A DNA stretch of 64,000 nucleotides from Acidobacteria bacterium Ga0077534 (GCA_001464455.1 LNEI01000027.1:62001-126000), one strand, 5' to 3'; shown: positions 32,593 to 43,609, counted from the first letter of the stretch. The notes: generated from the letters alone by a model not told the origin. A program made the numbers and translations.

Positions 32593-35580
32593 ATGAAAGA
32601 AAAGTTCTTTACAAGCTGGAGCCTGGTTTGGCTGCTCGCCACCGTGTTATTCGTAACGGTGGGTGCTCTGAACCTGTCTCAGCGGGCTTTTCAAAACATG
32701 CCGCCGACAGACGGGGTGCTCTGGAGCCAACGAGCCGACGGAATTTATGCCGAGAGGGTAACGCCCGAGCTTGCGGGTTCGCGAGCCGGGATCCCCGTCG
32801 GGGCAAAGCTAACGGCGATCGGCCTTGACAGCGACAATCTCGAGGAGATCACCTCTGTCGCGGACGTGGCTATGTTCCTCGACGCGGCAGGCGTCGGCGG
32901 CAGTCTCACCTATTCGTTTCAAAAGCCCTTTTACGCGACCGCGAACAAAGACTATTTCGCCGACCTCAAAAATATCGACGCTGTCGAGCGTTGGACGCCA
33001 TCGGTGATCTTTCTCTCGATCGTCGGTTTAGTTTGGCTGGGCGTCGGGCTATTTGTGCTCTTTAAGCAGGGAAGCACGTCGCCTTTCGTCCTTCATTTCG
33101 CGATGGTGTGCCTTGCGGCATTCGTTTTCCATAGCTACCGATCGATCGGCGTGGGGCGTGATTTCGACCTTGCGATCGATCTGCTTGATAACATCGCTCT
33201 CGCGTTTTTCGCCCCGCTATTTCTCCACTTCTGTATTCGATATCCGGTCCGCAGCGATGTCTTTTCCGCAGAACGTTGGAAAACGTACTGTCTCTACATT
33301 CCAGCCGTACTTGTCAGCTCTGGCTTGATCTTTCTTTCGCTGATCCCGCAGTTTTGGCCGGAATCTAGAGTTGCGTCGTGGATGGCCTCGGCCACGGACG
33401 GTTTCAATCTGTTCGGATCGTTTTACCGGGCCAATTTTTACCATTTTGTTGCCGGTGTTTCGTCCGGTGCTGCCTTGCTTGTCTGGCGTTTCTTTAAGAG
33501 CGGTAATACCGTCGTGAGGCAGCGGCTAAAATGGGCGATGTGGGGAACAATAGTCGCGATCATTCCCGTCGTACTCTTACAGTTGATCGAAAGGGTTGGC
33601 TTTCAGATACCGAACGACAATTTCACCACCGCCGTCACAACACTTCCTCTGGCCCTTATCCCGCTGAGTTTTGGACACTCAGTGGTGCGATATCGGTTGA
33701 TGGACGTAGACGTGGTGGTCCGGCGCGCTCTGGTCTATGCGATAACGACCGTTGCGATCGCAATGATGGTCGGTGCAGTCGCTCTCGGACTCGTTTTTCT
33801 AGCGGTAGGAAACAACTTGTCGACGACCGAGATCACGCTTCGAGCGATCATCGCCATCGTCGCGATGGGTGCGATAATCCTGCTGAGCGAACCGCTCAAG
33901 AAGTTTTTGCAGGAGCGTGCGGATAGATTTTTCTACGGCGAGAGGTATGACCTTCGCCGCGGGCTTTTGGATTTTGGTAAGACGCTGTCTGCAACGACGG
34001 CCCTTGATCCGCTTCTCGACGGCCTCGCCGATCGCCTTCGGCAGGTACTCGATGTTCAAAAGATCGCGATCTTTGTCGAAGATGCCCGCGAAATAGAACA
34101 TTACCGCCTCGCGAAAGCCTTTGGACTGAGTGAGGATTATCGTATCCCGCAAGGCTTCCGGGCGATGATCCGTGAAAAATCGGCAGCCAAAGGGATCGTT
34201 CGTGCAGACGAATTCGATTCGGTCGAAATGGATATTACGATCTCGGCCGATAGATCCAATGGCAATGGAAATGGTTTTTCAAAAACAGTCGTACGTCAGG
34301 AGCTTCACTACTACGTTCCATGCGTTGCCGGTGGGCAGATGGTGGCTGTTATCGGGCTGGGACGGGCGAGCGACGGCTCGTTGCTTTCGTCAGAAGACCT
34401 GGACATCCTCAAAACCGTTTCCGGCTACATCGCCGTAGCGATCGAGAACAGCCGCCTGTACGAACAGCAAAAACAGCATACCGAAGAAGTCGCCCTCCTC
34501 AAGGAGTTCAATGAATCGATCGTCGAATCCGTCAACGTCGGGCTTATCGCCGTGGATGAGGACGGTCGCATCATTCGATGTAATTCGCCGTTCGAGGAAA
34601 TGATCGGCATGGATCGCGAACAGGCGGTCGGTCGGCAGGTCGAAGATGTTTTTGACAAAGATTTTGCCCTGAATCTGGAGAGCATTCTCGGAAAATCGAA
34701 GTGGCATCTGACCGAGATCCGCAACGCCTACAAGCTGCACACCTTCGATAAAGCGGGTAAATCATTGATCCTCAACGTCGCTGTCGCACCCCTGCGTTCG
34801 GTGTCGAATCAACATACGGGTGCCATTGTCATACTTGAAAATGTATCGTCGAGGGTCAAGCTGGAAGAGACGCTCCAGCAAAGCGAAAAACTGTCCAGCA
34901 TTGGATTACTAGCCGCGGGTGTCGCCCACGAGGTAAATACGCCCCTGACCGGGGTCTCGAGCTACACTCAGATGCTCCTGGGCATGATCCCGGAAACTGA
35001 TCCGAAACACGCTCTTCTCCAGAAAATGCAGCGTCAGACCGACCGTGCTTCGAACATCGTCGGCAATTTGCTCAATTTTTCGAGAACCGGCGGACCGGCG
35101 GACTTTTCCGAGATCGAAGTAAATAAGCTCTTGAATGATACGCTTCAACTGCTCGAACCGCAGTTAAGAAAGTCTGAGGTTTCGATCGTCAAGGACTATA
35201 CCGAAGATCTGCCCAAGATATTTGGTAGCGGCGGTAAGCTGCAGCAGGTAATGACAAACCTGATCCTCAACGCCCGCGACGCGATGATCGGTGCGGGAAC
35301 GATCACGCTCAGGACGCGATCTACTGATGAAAATGTAGTTATCGAGGTCTCTGACGATGGAGCCGGCATTCCGCCCGAGAATCTAAAGAAGGTCTTTGAC
35401 CCGTTCTTCACTACGAAGGGTGTCGGAAATGGAACAGGTCTCGGTCTCGCGGTTTCGTACGGGATCGTTCAGGAGCATTCGGGTGAGATCGTGGTTCAGA
35501 GTTCTGAAGGTGAGGGAACCACGTTCCAGATCACATTTCCCATCGCCAACGAAGAAACCCGCCAGATCGCGGTGAGCTAG
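32593..35580 (+). CDS. Large membrane sensor histidine kinase (NtrB-like)
   Basis: 995 residues. The N-terminal helix is followed by a PDZ-like periplasmic segment ([24 protein letters not shown]). About seven to eight more membrane helices follow (residues ~135-430), then a GAF domain (~460-640), a PAS domain ([30 protein letters not shown]), and the kinase core. H779 lies in [20 protein letters not shown], and the ATPase N, G1 and G2 boxes are [29 protein letters not shown] and [12 protein letters not shown]. There is no receiver domain and no adjacent response regulator, so it is an orphan. Its type usually partners sigma-54 activators. The stop overlaps the stop of the MFS gene by 4 bases. 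Confidence 0.9.
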   Translation: MKEKFFTSWSLVWLLATVLFVTVGALNLSQRAFQNMPPTDGVLWSQRADGIYAERVTPELAGSRAGIPVGAKLTAIGLDSDNLEEITSVADVAMFLDAAGVGGSLTYSFQKPFYATANKDYFADLKNIDAVERWTPSVIFLSIVGLVWLGVGLFVLFKQGSTSPFVLHFAMVCLAAFVFHSYRSIGVGRDFDLAIDLLDNIALAFFAPLFLHFCIRYPVRSDVFSAERWKTYCLYIPAVLVSSGLIFLSLIPQFWPESRVASWMASATDGFNLFGSFYRANFYHFVAGVSSGAALLVWRFFKSGNTVVRQRLKWAMWGTIVAIIPVVLLQLIERVGFQIPNDNFTTAVTTLPLALIPLSFGHSVVRYRLMDVDVVVRRALVYAITTVAIAMMVGAVALGLVFLAVGNNLSTTEITLRAIIAIVAMGAIILLSEPLKKFLQERADRFFYGERYDLRRGLLDFGKTLSATTALDPLLDGLADRLRQVLDVQKIAIFVEDAREIEHYRLAKAFGLSEDYRIPQGFRAMIREKSAAKGIVRADEFDSVEMDITISADRSNGNGNGFSKTVVRQELHYYVPCVAGGQMVAVIGLGRASDGSLLSSEDLDILKTVSGYIAVAIENSRLYEQQKQHTEEVALLKEFNESIVESVNVGLIAVDEDGRIIRCNSPFEEMIGMDREQAVGRQVEDVFDKDFALNLESILGKSKWHLTEIRNAYKLHTFDKAGKSLILNVAVAPLRSVSNQHTGAIVILENVSSRVKLEETLQQSEKLSSIGLLAAGVAHEVNTPLTGVSSYTQMLLGMIPETDPKHALLQKMQRQTDRASNIVGNLLNFSRTGGPADFSEIEVNKLLNDTLQLLEPQLRKSEVSIVKDYTEDLPKIFGSGGKLQQVMTNLILNARDAMIGAGTITLRTRSTDENVVIEVSDDGAGIPPENLKKVFDPFFTTKGVGNGTGLGLAVSYGIVQEHSGEIVVQSSEGEGTTFQITFPIANEETRQIAVS

Positions 35581-36815
35581 GAAGTTAACCGTTCTGCTTT
35601 AGAGATACGTGCGAAGTATACTGACGTAATTAGTGCTACGCACATAATACCGGCCGCAGTCCAAAAAGTTCTCTGCAGGGTACTATCGTCCACCTCCTGC
35701 ATCGCGTTGTTCAGCAAAACTCCGCAAAGAAGCGGGCCGATAACGCGGGCTAGGCTCGCGGATGATTGCAGGATGCCGAGTGCCTGTCCTTGCTCCGACT
35801 CGCTCGTGATCTTAGACGCGAGGCTCGTCAAAGCGGGCGAGGCGATCGAATTGCCAACCGCAAAAGAACCGATCCCGATCAGAAGGAAAACCAGGCCACC
35901 GCTTGCTGCGCTAACGAATGGAACTGCAAACAGGCTGAGCACCAGGATAACGCACCCGGCAATCACCAGCCGTGCTTCGCCAAAGTGCTTTGTCAGCACA
36001 CCAAACGCCCCGCCCTGTACAACCGCCGCGATAAGCCCGACGAACCCGAGCAAATATCCCGTCTCTGCCGCATTGTAGCCAAACTTGACCAGCGTGAAAT
36101 ACGCGAAAGCCGTCGTCATCATCGAGAATGCGGTAACGATCAGGAAATAGTCGATCGTAATGGTCGCAAACCGCTTGTCCTTAAGCGATGCAAGGAGCAT
36201 CGATAAGCGACCGCGGTCAGTACGGGGCGGCCTATTTCCCGGTTTCCTGGATTCCGGAAGGATGAAGAGCAGCAGGAAGGTGTTGACTAAACTGAGCCCG
36301 GCCGCAAAAAGAAAGGGAACGTGCATGCCAAATTTGCTCAGAACGCCCGCAAGTGCGGGCCCAAGTATAAAACCAAGACCAAACGCCATGCCAAAAAGCC
36401 CCATACCGCGGGCTCTGTTTTCCCGCGTCGTCACGTCGGCAATATACGCCTGGGCCGCAGCGAGATTGCCGCCCGTTATCCCCGCTAGGATCCGGCCAAA
36501 ATAGATCATCGCCAGGCTGCCGGCGAAGCCGAGGATCAAATAGCCGATACTCGACCCGAGAATGGTTATAAATAATATCGGCTTGCGACCGAAGCGGTCA
36601 GACAAATTTCCCCATATCGGCGAAAATATGAATTGCATCAGCGAATATGACGACACCAAAAGCCCGACATCCAGCGGGGTGGCATTATATTCCTCAGCGT
36701 AGAAAGTGAGCAGCGGGATAACGATGCCAAACCCGACCAGATCAATAAAGATCGTGAAGAAAATGACGAGCAGCGGCCCGGTTAAAAACTTTTCCTCGGT
36801 CTTGTCGGTCTGCAT
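35577..36815 (-). CDS. Major facilitator drug exporter (TetA-like)
   Basis: 412 residues with 12 membrane helices. Motif A of drug:proton antiporters is seen after helix 2 (WGNLSDRFGRKPILFITILG) and motif C-like GFILGPALAGVLSKFG near helix 5. It resembles the DHA1/TetA(C)-like group and probably expels a drug or small metabolite in exchange for protons; no resistance can be claimed. It converges with the histidine kinase gene. Confidence 0.88.
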   Translation of the reverse strand: MQTDKTEEKFLTGPLLVIFFTIFIDLVGFGIVIPLLTFYAEEYNATPLDVGLLVSSYSLMQFIFSPIWGNLSDRFGRKPILFITILGSSIGYLILGFAGSLAMIYFGRILAGITGGNLAAAQAYIADVTTRENRARGMGLFGMAFGLGFILGPALAGVLSKFGMHVPFLFAAGLSLVNTFLLLFILPESRKPGNRPPRTDRGRLSMLLASLKDKRFATITIDYFLIVTAFSMMTTAFAYFTLVKFGYNAAETGYLLGFVGLIAAVVQGGAFGVLTKHFGEARLVIAGCVILVLSLFAVPFVSAASGGLVFLLIGIGSFAVGNSIASPALTSLASKITSESEQGQALGILQSSASLARVIGPLLCGVLLNNAMQEVDDSTLQRTFWTAAGIMCVALITSVYFARISKAERLTS

Positions 36816-36959
36816 TCTTATCTGCGAGCCAGTCGGCTAAAGGAGGTCTGCATATTGGTTGATGGCACCGCAAAAGTTTAGCAAAAAAAGGTTTCATAGT
36901 AGAATTGAGGTTGAAATCAAAAGCCGCCGGAAAACCATCGCCGGAAGTCCATTGACCGC

Positions 36960-38807
36960 ATGCTAAAAACAACTCTTTTTCTAACCGTTTTTCTATCGAT
37001 CTTTTTTTCTATGAATCAGGATATCCCTGCGCAGAGAAGACCGGCGAAGCCCACGCCGACGCCGGAGATGAAGGCTGTCCCGCCCGAGATAGCCTATACC
37101 GTCTCGATGCCGAAGCCCTGGACGCATCTGCTCGAAGTCGAAATGAACGTCAAATGGGAACAGATGCCGGAGAAGGCGGATCTGAAAATGCCGGTCTGGA
37201 CGCCGGGCAGCTATCTGGTAAGAGAATATGCACGCCACGTGCAGAATTTTTCCGTACGTGACGCGAGCGGCACTGAACTGCCCTGGACGAAAACAAGCAA
37301 GAATACCTGGACCGTTGAGAGCAAGGGCAGCAAACAGATAACAGCAAAGTATCAGGTTTACTCGAACGAGTTGACCGTGAGAACGAACGAACTGAACGAC
37401 GAGCACGCTTTCTGGAACAACACCGCGACACTTTTTTTCATAAAGGGCCAGCTCAATGTTCCTTCAACTATCAAAGTAGTTCCATACGGTAATTGGAAGG
37501 TCGCCACGGGGCTGCCGCCGGTCGCCGGACAGGAAAATACTTTCAAGGCGGAGAATTTCGATATTCTCTACGACGCGCCGTTCGAGGTGAGCGACTTCAA
37601 GGAATTCAAGTTCGATGTTCTCGGCAAACCGCACCGTTTTATCATCTCGGGTGAAGGAAACTACGACCTGCCCAAGCTTGCGGCTGATACGAAAAAGATC
37701 TGCGAAGTAACGCACGCGATCTTTGGCGAGTTCGATTTCAATGATTACACCTTCATCGTTAATCTTCGCGGCGGCGGCGGGCTCGAGCACCTAAACTCGA
37801 CCGCGTTGCAGATAAACCGTTTCGGCTTCAAGCCGGACTCCAGATATAAGGGTTTCTTAAGTTTGATCGCTCACGAGTATTTCCACGCCTGGAACGTAAA
37901 ACGAATGCGGCCCGATGTCCTGGGTCCGTTCGATTATGAGAATGAGAACTACACTCGCCTGCTGTGGGTAGCCGAGGGCGGAACCGAATATTACTCAAAT
38001 CTGCTGCTTGTGCGTGCCGGGTTGATAACCGACAAAGAGTTTTTGAGACAGAGAGCGGCGGGAATTCAGGCCTTGCAAAATCGTCCTGGCCGTTTTGAGA
38101 CAAGCCTTGAATCGGCGAGCTTTGATGCGTGGATCAAGTATTATCGTCAAGACGAGAACTCCATCAATAATCAGATCTCGTATTACGACAAGGGCGAGAT
38201 CGTTCATATGATGCTTGATATGGCGATCCGTTCGGCATCATCAGGGACCAAGTCGCTCGATGACGTGATGCGATACCTTTGGACCGAGTTCTATAAAAAA
38301 GGTAAGAACTTCTCGCCGGCGGACTATCAGAAAGCTTGTGAACTGGCGGCCGGCAAGAGTCTCGATGATTTCTTTGCTAAATATGTCCGAGGCGTTGCGG
38401 AGATCGACTACAACGCGTATGCAAATCCTTTCGGCCTGAACCTTAACGTCAAGACTCCCAATACCGGTCGGGCCTATATCGGAGCTGACACGACGGAGGC
38501 AGACGGACGGCTGACGATCAGGGCACTCGCCGCCGGAACACCGGCCTACGAACAGGGCTTGAACACGGGCGATCAGATCGTCGCTATCGACGGCTACCGG
38601 GCGTCAACAGCTTTTCTTGCGAGCTACCTTAACGATAAAAAGCCGAACGACAAGGTGCGTTTGACCGTATTCCGGTTTGATAAGCTTCGAGATTTTGATT
38701 TCACACTCGGCAGCGACACTAGAAAGGACGTTGATTTTTCACCAGTTTCCGGGCCGACCGAGGAGCAGAAAAAACTCTACAAGCAGTTATTGAATGCCGA
38801 ATTATAG
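36960..38807 (+). CDS. Secreted M61-family peptidase with PDZ domain
   Basis: 615 residues. Signal peptide (LFLTVFLSIFFSMNQDIPAQ). An N-terminal beta domain (~40-190) is followed by the zinc site H305-E-Y-F-H309 (LIAHEYFHAWNVKRMRP) with the downstream Glu in WVAEGGTEYYSN. The C-terminal ~90 residues form a PDZ domain (RAYIGADTTEADGRLTIRALAAGTPAYEQGL). This is the glycyl-aminopeptidase family; it acts in the periplasm. Its last 14 bases overlap the next gene. Confidence 0.9.
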   Translation: MLKTTLFLTVFLSIFFSMNQDIPAQRRPAKPTPTPEMKAVPPEIAYTVSMPKPWTHLLEVEMNVKWEQMPEKADLKMPVWTPGSYLVREYARHVQNFSVRDASGTELPWTKTSKNTWTVESKGSKQITAKYQVYSNELTVRTNELNDEHAFWNNTATLFFIKGQLNVPSTIKVVPYGNWKVATGLPPVAGQENTFKAENFDILYDAPFEVSDFKEFKFDVLGKPHRFIISGEGNYDLPKLAADTKKICEVTHAIFGEFDFNDYTFIVNLRGGGGLEHLNSTALQINRFGFKPDSRYKGFLSLIAHEYFHAWNVKRMRPDVLGPFDYENENYTRLLWVAEGGTEYYSNLLLVRAGLITDKEFLRQRAAGIQALQNRPGRFETSLESASFDAWIKYYRQDENSINNQISYYDKGEIVHMMLDMAIRSASSGTKSLDDVMRYLWTEFYKKGKNFSPADYQKACELAAGKSLDDFFAKYVRGVAEIDYNAYANPFGLNLNVKTPNTGRAYIGADTTEADGRLTIRALAAGTPAYEQGLNTGDQIVAIDGYRASTAFLASYLNDKKPNDKVRLTVFRFDKLRDFDFTLGSDTRKDVDFSPVSGPTEEQKKLYKQLLNAEL

Positions 38808-40095
38808 TTGCACACGCACATCCGTTTCCCTCTTATTGCTGCCGCTCCTGCTTCTCGCGGGGTGCGAGAGCCAGATCTTTCAGGGACAAAAGCTGCAGCC
38901 TGTCACCATCGGCAGCGTCCCGGCTGTGAGGCTCAATTTCCGTTACGAGCCCGATGTTCCGCCGCCGGCAGCGGATCCGAACCAGCAGGTCGTCGAGACC
39001 CGAAACGAGGCTGTCCAGGCGGATTTTGATAACTCGAGACCACAGGAAATACTGGACAAAACGATACCGTCGCCAGACAAGAAAAGGATCGCTGTTGTTT
39101 ACCACAAAGTAACGGACTATAGCTCGGAATACCGGCTCGACATGTACAGCAGCGACGGCAAACTGCTGCGCAAGATGACGTCGGATGCTATGGCGGTGCA
39201 TTTTCCGGACACGATCGTATGGTCGCCGGATTCGTCGTCCATCGCGTTCGTGGCAATGCTCCGCGTCTTTGCTCCCGATCTGGGGATCACGGCCGCTCCA
39301 ACGCCTGAAGTTCCTGCCGATACCGCTGCGACGCCTGCGGAAGGCGAGGTAATCGCTACGCCGACGCCCGCCGTTCCGGTTGCTGCGGCACCGACCGGTA
39401 TTTTGACGTATAGAAGCGAACAGATCTATACGGCGAACGCGGACGGTGAAGGTGTTAAGGCGTTGACGCAGAACGAGGGATTGATCTACTTCTATTACGC
39501 CTGGTCGCCGGACAGCACTATGCTGCTGGCACTCGCGGCTACAACTCGTGAATGGAAATATCTCGAAGCGATCTCCGCCGGGAAGGGGGAAGCAATGATA
39601 CCGCAGGGAAGGATGCGGATAATTGAGAAAAATGGCCGCGAACGCCGTCTCGATGATAATCTGACTGCCGTTCGTCCGGTGTGGTCGACCGATTCGACCA
39701 AGGTCGCGGCGGCTTACGATACGCAGATACGGATCTATGACGCAGCCGGCGTAAACCCGACCCAAGCTGCGATTCCGCTTAGAAATCAACTCCTGATCTC
39801 GTCGCAGGCGTATGATCGCGAACAGCAGCGTATCGCTCAGGCCGCAAACGCCGACCCAAGTGCTCAACCCACTGAACAGCCGACACCTGAGCAATTATCA
39901 ACGCTGCCCGATGAAAAGCTGCTCGTTTCCTATAATCCGATCGTTGAGATCGCGTGGACGGCGGACGATCTGCTTTATTTTCAGACAGCATACCTTAAGA
40001 GAATGAAGAACGAGGCAGACAGTGTCCGAAGCTTTTCACGCTGGCACCGCCTTGTTTTTTCGGCCCAACCAACAACGATCGCGAACAAACCATGA
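38794..40095 (+). CDS. TolB-like beta-propeller lipoprotein
   Basis: 433 residues. A lipoprotein signal ends in LLLLAGC (lipobox Cys about residue 24). The rest has TolB/WD40-like blades with WSPDS-type turns (IVWSPDSSSIAFVAML, YAWSPDSTMLLALAA, PVWSTDSTKVAAAYD). A Pro/Thr/Ala-rich linker of about 40 residues interrupts a blade near residue 165-205. It probably sits on the outer or inner membrane and binds proteins. It overlaps the M61 gene by 14 bases and the DinB gene by 4. Confidence 0.8.
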   Translation: MPNYSCTRTSVSLLLLPLLLLAGCESQIFQGQKLQPVTIGSVPAVRLNFRYEPDVPPPAADPNQQVVETRNEAVQADFDNSRPQEILDKTIPSPDKKRIAVVYHKVTDYSSEYRLDMYSSDGKLLRKMTSDAMAVHFPDTIVWSPDSSSIAFVAMLRVFAPDLGITAAPTPEVPADTAATPAEGEVIATPTPAVPVAAAPTGILTYRSEQIYTANADGEGVKALTQNEGLIYFYYAWSPDSTMLLALAATTREWKYLEAISAGKGEAMIPQGRMRIIEKNGRERRLDDNLTAVRPVWSTDSTKVAAAYDTQIRIYDAAGVNPTQAAIPLRNQLLISSQAYDREQQRIAQAANADPSAQPTEQPTPEQLSTLPDEKLLVSYNPIVEIAWTADDLLYFQTAYLKRMKNEADSVRSFSRWHRLVFSAQPTTIANKP

Positions 40096-40631
40096 GATAC
40101 GAATCAATTTCAGACGTTTATTCTGCCAACGCGAAATTTCGCGAGGGATTCCTTGCCGTTCTCGGTGATATTACTCCGGCCGAAGCCGCAGCTGTTCCCG
40201 AAGGCGAAAAATGGAGTATTCAGCAGATCGTCGAGCACGTCGGCATCGTCAACTCCGGAATGAGCCGCATTTGCGCAAAGCTTCTTGCCGCTTCGGTCGC
40301 GGATGGCAAAGCCTCGGACGGCAGCTTTTCGCTTTCTGAGAGATTCGAAAAAGGTATCTCTATGATGGGCGAACGAAAGGCAGAGGCACCTGAGCGTGTT
40401 CTGCCGACTGGCGAGGTGCCGATCCAGACAACGCTCGATGGTTTTCCCGCGATCGACGCAGAATATGCGGCGCTCAAGCCCGATATAGAAAGGTTTGACC
40501 TGACAGAGCATACCTTTCCGCATCCCTTCTTTGGCCCCTTGAATGCAGGTGAGTGGCTCGTCATGCAAGGCCTTCACGAAGGCCGTCATACACAACAGAT
40601 AGCAAAACTTTTAGAAAAGATCAGGCAATAA
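40092..40631 (+). CDS. DinB-superfamily protein
   Basis: 179 residues. Four-helix DinB/YfiT-like fold with the three-His metal set: QQIVEHVGIVNSG, then EWLVMQGLHEGRHTQQIAKLLEKI. Related enzymes are thiol-dependent transferases (bacillithiol or mycothiol S-transferases), but substrate and thiol here are unknown. The ATG overlaps the previous stop by 4 bases. Confidence 0.85.
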   Translation: MRYESISDVYSANAKFREGFLAVLGDITPAEAAAVPEGEKWSIQQIVEHVGIVNSGMSRICAKLLAASVADGKASDGSFSLSERFEKGISMMGERKAEAPERVLPTGEVPIQTTLDGFPAIDAEYAALKPDIERFDLTEHTFPHPFFGPLNAGEWLVMQGLHEGRHTQQIAKLLEKIRQ

Positions 40632-40633
40632 AA

Positions 40634-40667
40634 TACCCGGCTGAAAGGAGGGTTATCCAGCCGGGTA
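40634..40667 (+). terminator. Hairpin terminator after DinB
   Basis: TACCCGGCTG (40634-40643) pairs perfectly with CAGCCGGGTA (40658-40667). The loop is 14 bases and the following sequence has only a weak T-run, so action is likely but not certain. From here to 40880 I see no gene on the plus strand; the minus-strand frame is antisense to murA. Confidence 0.6.
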
Positions 40668-40880
40668 AGACTTCAAACTATCATCATTAGCGAACAGACT
40701 ATCGGCACGTCTGAAGTCATTTCTTGGATGAATATGGTTTTCGGAATGGTTGCCGATTAGTTTTGCCCATCGCGCATAAAAATTTTGCAGACAATACGAG
40801 ACTTCAGAATACGTTTGTGATAACGTTTTCTTTTCGCTTCCATAAGCATTGCTTAAGGGGCGGTTTTTGTTTAGACCACT

Positions 40881-42170
40881 ATGGACAAGTTCAGGATTCG
40901 AGGTGGAAAGCCTCTCAGAGGAAAAGTCGAGATCGGCGGAGCGAAAAATTCGGCCCTTCCGTGTCTTGCCGCAACTCTTTTGACAGCCGAGACCGTTACC
41001 CTTCATAACGTCCCCTACGTCAAGGATCTGATCACGCAGCGACGCTTGCTTGAGGATCTCGGGGCGACGGTATTGACACCGGAACTGCGGACTCACAAAG
41101 TTACCGCAGGGAACATCGAGGTTTTCGAGGCCCCTTACGAGCTTGTCAAGACAATGCGCGCAAGCGTTTTGGCGTTGGGTCCGCTGCTTGGTCGTTTTGG
41201 GCAGGCGAAAGTTAGCTTGCCTGGAGGCTGCGCGATCGGAACGCGTCCTATCGATCTGCATCTAAAGGCATTTGAGCAACTCGGAGCGAGCGTTTCGCTG
41301 GAATCGGGAGATGTAGTTGCCCGCGCTCCAAATGGACGACTAGTCGGCGCCGAGATCGATTTTGAGAAGGTCACGGTCACCGGCACCGAGAACGTAATGA
41401 TGGCCGCCGCTCTCGCGAAAGGTAAAACGACGATAAAAAACGCGGCTGAGGAACCCGAGATCGAGGACCTCGCCGAGTTGCTCAACAAAATGGGAGCGCG
41501 GATCAAGGGCGCCGGAACATCGGTCATCGAGATCGAAGGCGTTGAGTCGCTGGGCGGTGCGCAGCACACCATCATTCCCGACCGCATCGAGACAGGAACG
41601 TTTATGGTGGCGGCCGCTATCACCGGCGGTGAGATCGAGATCAAAAGCTGCCGTCCGGACCATCTGACCGCGGTTATCGCAAAGCTTCGCGAAGCCGGGG
41701 TCGAGATCGAGGAACTAAATTCGAGTACGCTGCTCGTCAGGCGCTCCGCGGGCGGCCTCAAGGCCAAAGATGTCACGACCGAGCCCCATCCGCATTTCCC
41801 GACGGATATGCAGGCTCAGTACATGGCCTTGATGACACAGGCGGAGGGCGAAGCGAACGTTGTCGAGACCATCTTTGAAAACCGCTTTATGCATGCGTCC
41901 GAACTTATCAGAATGGGTGCCGACATCTCTATTAATGGCAATACGGCGACCGTTCGTGGAAGGTCACAGCTAATGGGGGCACGCATCATCGCTTCTGATC
42001 TACGTGCTTCAGCGTCGCTCGTGCTCGCAGCTCTCTGTGCGGAAGGCGAGACGATCATAGATCGTGTGTACCACATTGACCGCGGATACGAGACGATCGT
42101 CCGAAAATTGGGGAATCTCGGAGCCGATATTGAGCGTCTAACAGATGGTCTGGCAGTCGGTGCGGAATAG
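40881..42170 (+). CDS. murA: UDP-N-acetylglucosamine 1-carboxyvinyltransferase
   Basis: 429 residues. First committed step of peptidoglycan synthesis: PEP is added to UDP-GlcNAc. Two inverse alpha/beta barrels; the loop bearing the catalytic Cys is present as LPGGCAIGTRPIDLHL (C117), so the enzyme is of the Cys type sensitive to fosfomycin. GGAKNSALPCLAATLLTAE is the N-terminal signature. The HIT protein gene follows 50 bp later. Confidence 0.96.
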   Translation: MDKFRIRGGKPLRGKVEIGGAKNSALPCLAATLLTAETVTLHNVPYVKDLITQRRLLEDLGATVLTPELRTHKVTAGNIEVFEAPYELVKTMRASVLALGPLLGRFGQAKVSLPGGCAIGTRPIDLHLKAFEQLGASVSLESGDVVARAPNGRLVGAEIDFEKVTVTGTENVMMAAALAKGKTTIKNAAEEPEIEDLAELLNKMGARIKGAGTSVIEIEGVESLGGAQHTIIPDRIETGTFMVAAAITGGEIEIKSCRPDHLTAVIAKLREAGVEIEELNSSTLLVRRSAGGLKAKDVTTEPHPHFPTDMQAQYMALMTQAEGEANVVETIFENRFMHASELIRMGADISINGNTATVRGRSQLMGARIIASDLRASASLVLAALCAEGETIIDRVYHIDRGYETIVRKLGNLGADIERLTDGLAVGAE

Positions 42171-42220
42171 AAGAAAAGTCGTTTTTCGCCCATCGATGTG
42201 CTTTAATAGGCAAATAGCGT

Positions 42221-42571
42221 ATGGGTAGCGAAGACTGTATTTTTTGCAAGATTGCCGACGGACGCATACCTTCGACCTTCGTTCACGAGGATGAAACATG
42301 CGTCGCATTCAATGATCTGAGCCCGCAGGCTCCGACGCATATCCTTATAATTCCACGCAAACATATAGACTCACTGGCCCAAACCGAGCCGGATCACGCG
42401 GTGACACTTGGACAAATGCTCGTCACCGCGGCTGAAATAGCCAAAAATAAAGGTTTCTCGGATGACGGGTATCGTGTGGTGATCAACACTAACTCTGACG
42501 GCGGTCAAACCGTCTTTCATCTACACATGCACCTTTTGGCGGGTCGCCAGTTTGTTTTCCCACCGGGCTAA
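42221..42571 (+). CDS. HIT-family (HINT-like) nucleotide-binding protein
   Basis: 116 residues. It begins with the HINT signature ED-CIFCKIADGRIP and carries the histidine triad HLHMHLLAGR near the end. Members hydrolyse AMP-phosphoramidates. Cytosolic. The stop lies 20 bases before the next ATG at 42591. Confidence 0.93.
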   Translation: MGSEDCIFCKIADGRIPSTFVHEDETCVAFNDLSPQAPTHILIIPRKHIDSLAQTEPDHAVTLGQMLVTAAEIAKNKGFSDDGYRVVINTNSDGGQTVFHLHMHLLAGRQFVFPPG

Positions 42572-42590
42572 GCCAGGTATCCCTAAGTTT

Positions 42591-43505
42591 ATGAAACGAG
42601 CAGTTCTTTCCATTGGAATAATGTCGCTTGCCCTAGCGGGTTGTGGCGGGTCCGCCGATCCGGCGAACGTCCCGGTGAACACCAATGTTTCCACGACGAC
42701 CGCAGGAGCGTCCGAATTTACCGAAGCTACCGCAGCTCTTTCAGAAGGTAAGCGACTGATGGACGAGAACCTGACCGAGCAGGCGATCGCTGCCCTGAAG
42801 AGAGCTGTTGAGATCGATCCCGACCTCGCCGAAGCATATTTCCACCTCGGTATCGCTTATGACCTCCTGGACATGCAAAACGAGCGAGAGGGTATCGTTG
42901 TGACGCAAGAACCGGCTCCGAACTCGAACTCAAAGAAGGCTGAGCCAAAGAAGACGCAGTCTGAGCTAGCATTTGAACAGGCCGTGAAGGCCTATGAAAA
43001 ATGGATCAAAGCAAATCCTAAGGACGACACCGCTCATTATTACCTCGGCCGAACCTATGCCAAGCTGATGAAAGACGAAGAGGCTGAGGAGGCGTTTCAG
43101 GAGGCGGTAAAGCTAAAGCCCGATGACACTGAATATCAAACCGAATTAGGAGCTATCCTCATCAAGCTCGCCCAGTACCGCGAGGCGATCAAACCGCTCA
43201 AGAAAGCTATTGAGCTAGATCAGGCAAACGGCCGTGCTATCGACCTCTTAGAAGATGCGGAGGCCGGACGGAGTCGCGTTGACTACGTAAGTGCGAACAA
43301 GAACGCGAATACCGCAGGTCGTAATGCAAACGCGAATACGTCGAATTCGAATACAAGCTCAAACTCTAATACATCATCGCCGACAGGTCCTAAGCCGCCA
43401 GAAAAACCCGACCCGTCACGATCTAAAACTCCAAATCCAGCACCAAAGGGTAAGAAAGGCGACTCCCAGGACGGCCGGCCGCGAACGGTTCCGAATAAGC
43501 CCTAA
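42591..43505 (+). CDS. TPR-containing lipoprotein
   Basis: 304 residues from ATG 42591. The lipobox LALAGCGG puts Cys near residue 17. It is followed by an Asn/Thr/Ser-rich linker, four TPR units (TEQAIAALKRAVEIDPDLAEAYFHLG ... DTAHYYLGRTYAKLMKDEEAEEAF ... EYQTELGAILIKLAQYREAIKPL), and a tail full of NANT/SNTSS and Pro/Lys repeats (residues ~230-304) likely to be disordered. It probably organises an envelope protein complex. Such Asn-rich lipoproteins are a common style in Blastocatellia, in my experience. Confidence 0.85.
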   Translation: MKRAVLSIGIMSLALAGCGGSADPANVPVNTNVSTTTAGASEFTEATAALSEGKRLMDENLTEQAIAALKRAVEIDPDLAEAYFHLGIAYDLLDMQNEREGIVVTQEPAPNSNSKKAEPKKTQSELAFEQAVKAYEKWIKANPKDDTAHYYLGRTYAKLMKDEEAEEAFQEAVKLKPDDTEYQTELGAILIKLAQYREAIKPLKKAIELDQANGRAIDLLEDAEAGRSRVDYVSANKNANTAGRNANANTSNSNTSSNSNTSSPTGPKPPEKPDPSRSKTPNPAPKGKKGDSQDGRPRTVPNKP

Positions 43506-43609
43506 TCTAATTTTATCTGCGTCGATTTAACACAAGCGACGCGTGTGGTGGGTCAACTTGACATTGGGTGTGACAAAGCGACACAGTATCGGTGTATCGT
43601 GAAGTACTA

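Noticed and set aside
32448-32828. Plus-strand ORF of 126 residues before the histidine kinase
   Set aside because: Out-of-frame overlap with the kinase start; no codon bias, not protein-like.
38833-39894. 353-residue minus-strand ORF
   Set aside because: Antisense to the lipoprotein gene; no domain, Arg-rich as expected of a shadow frame.
40653-41261. 202-residue minus-strand ORF near murA
   Set aside because: Antisense to the murA start and upstream region; no recognisable domain.
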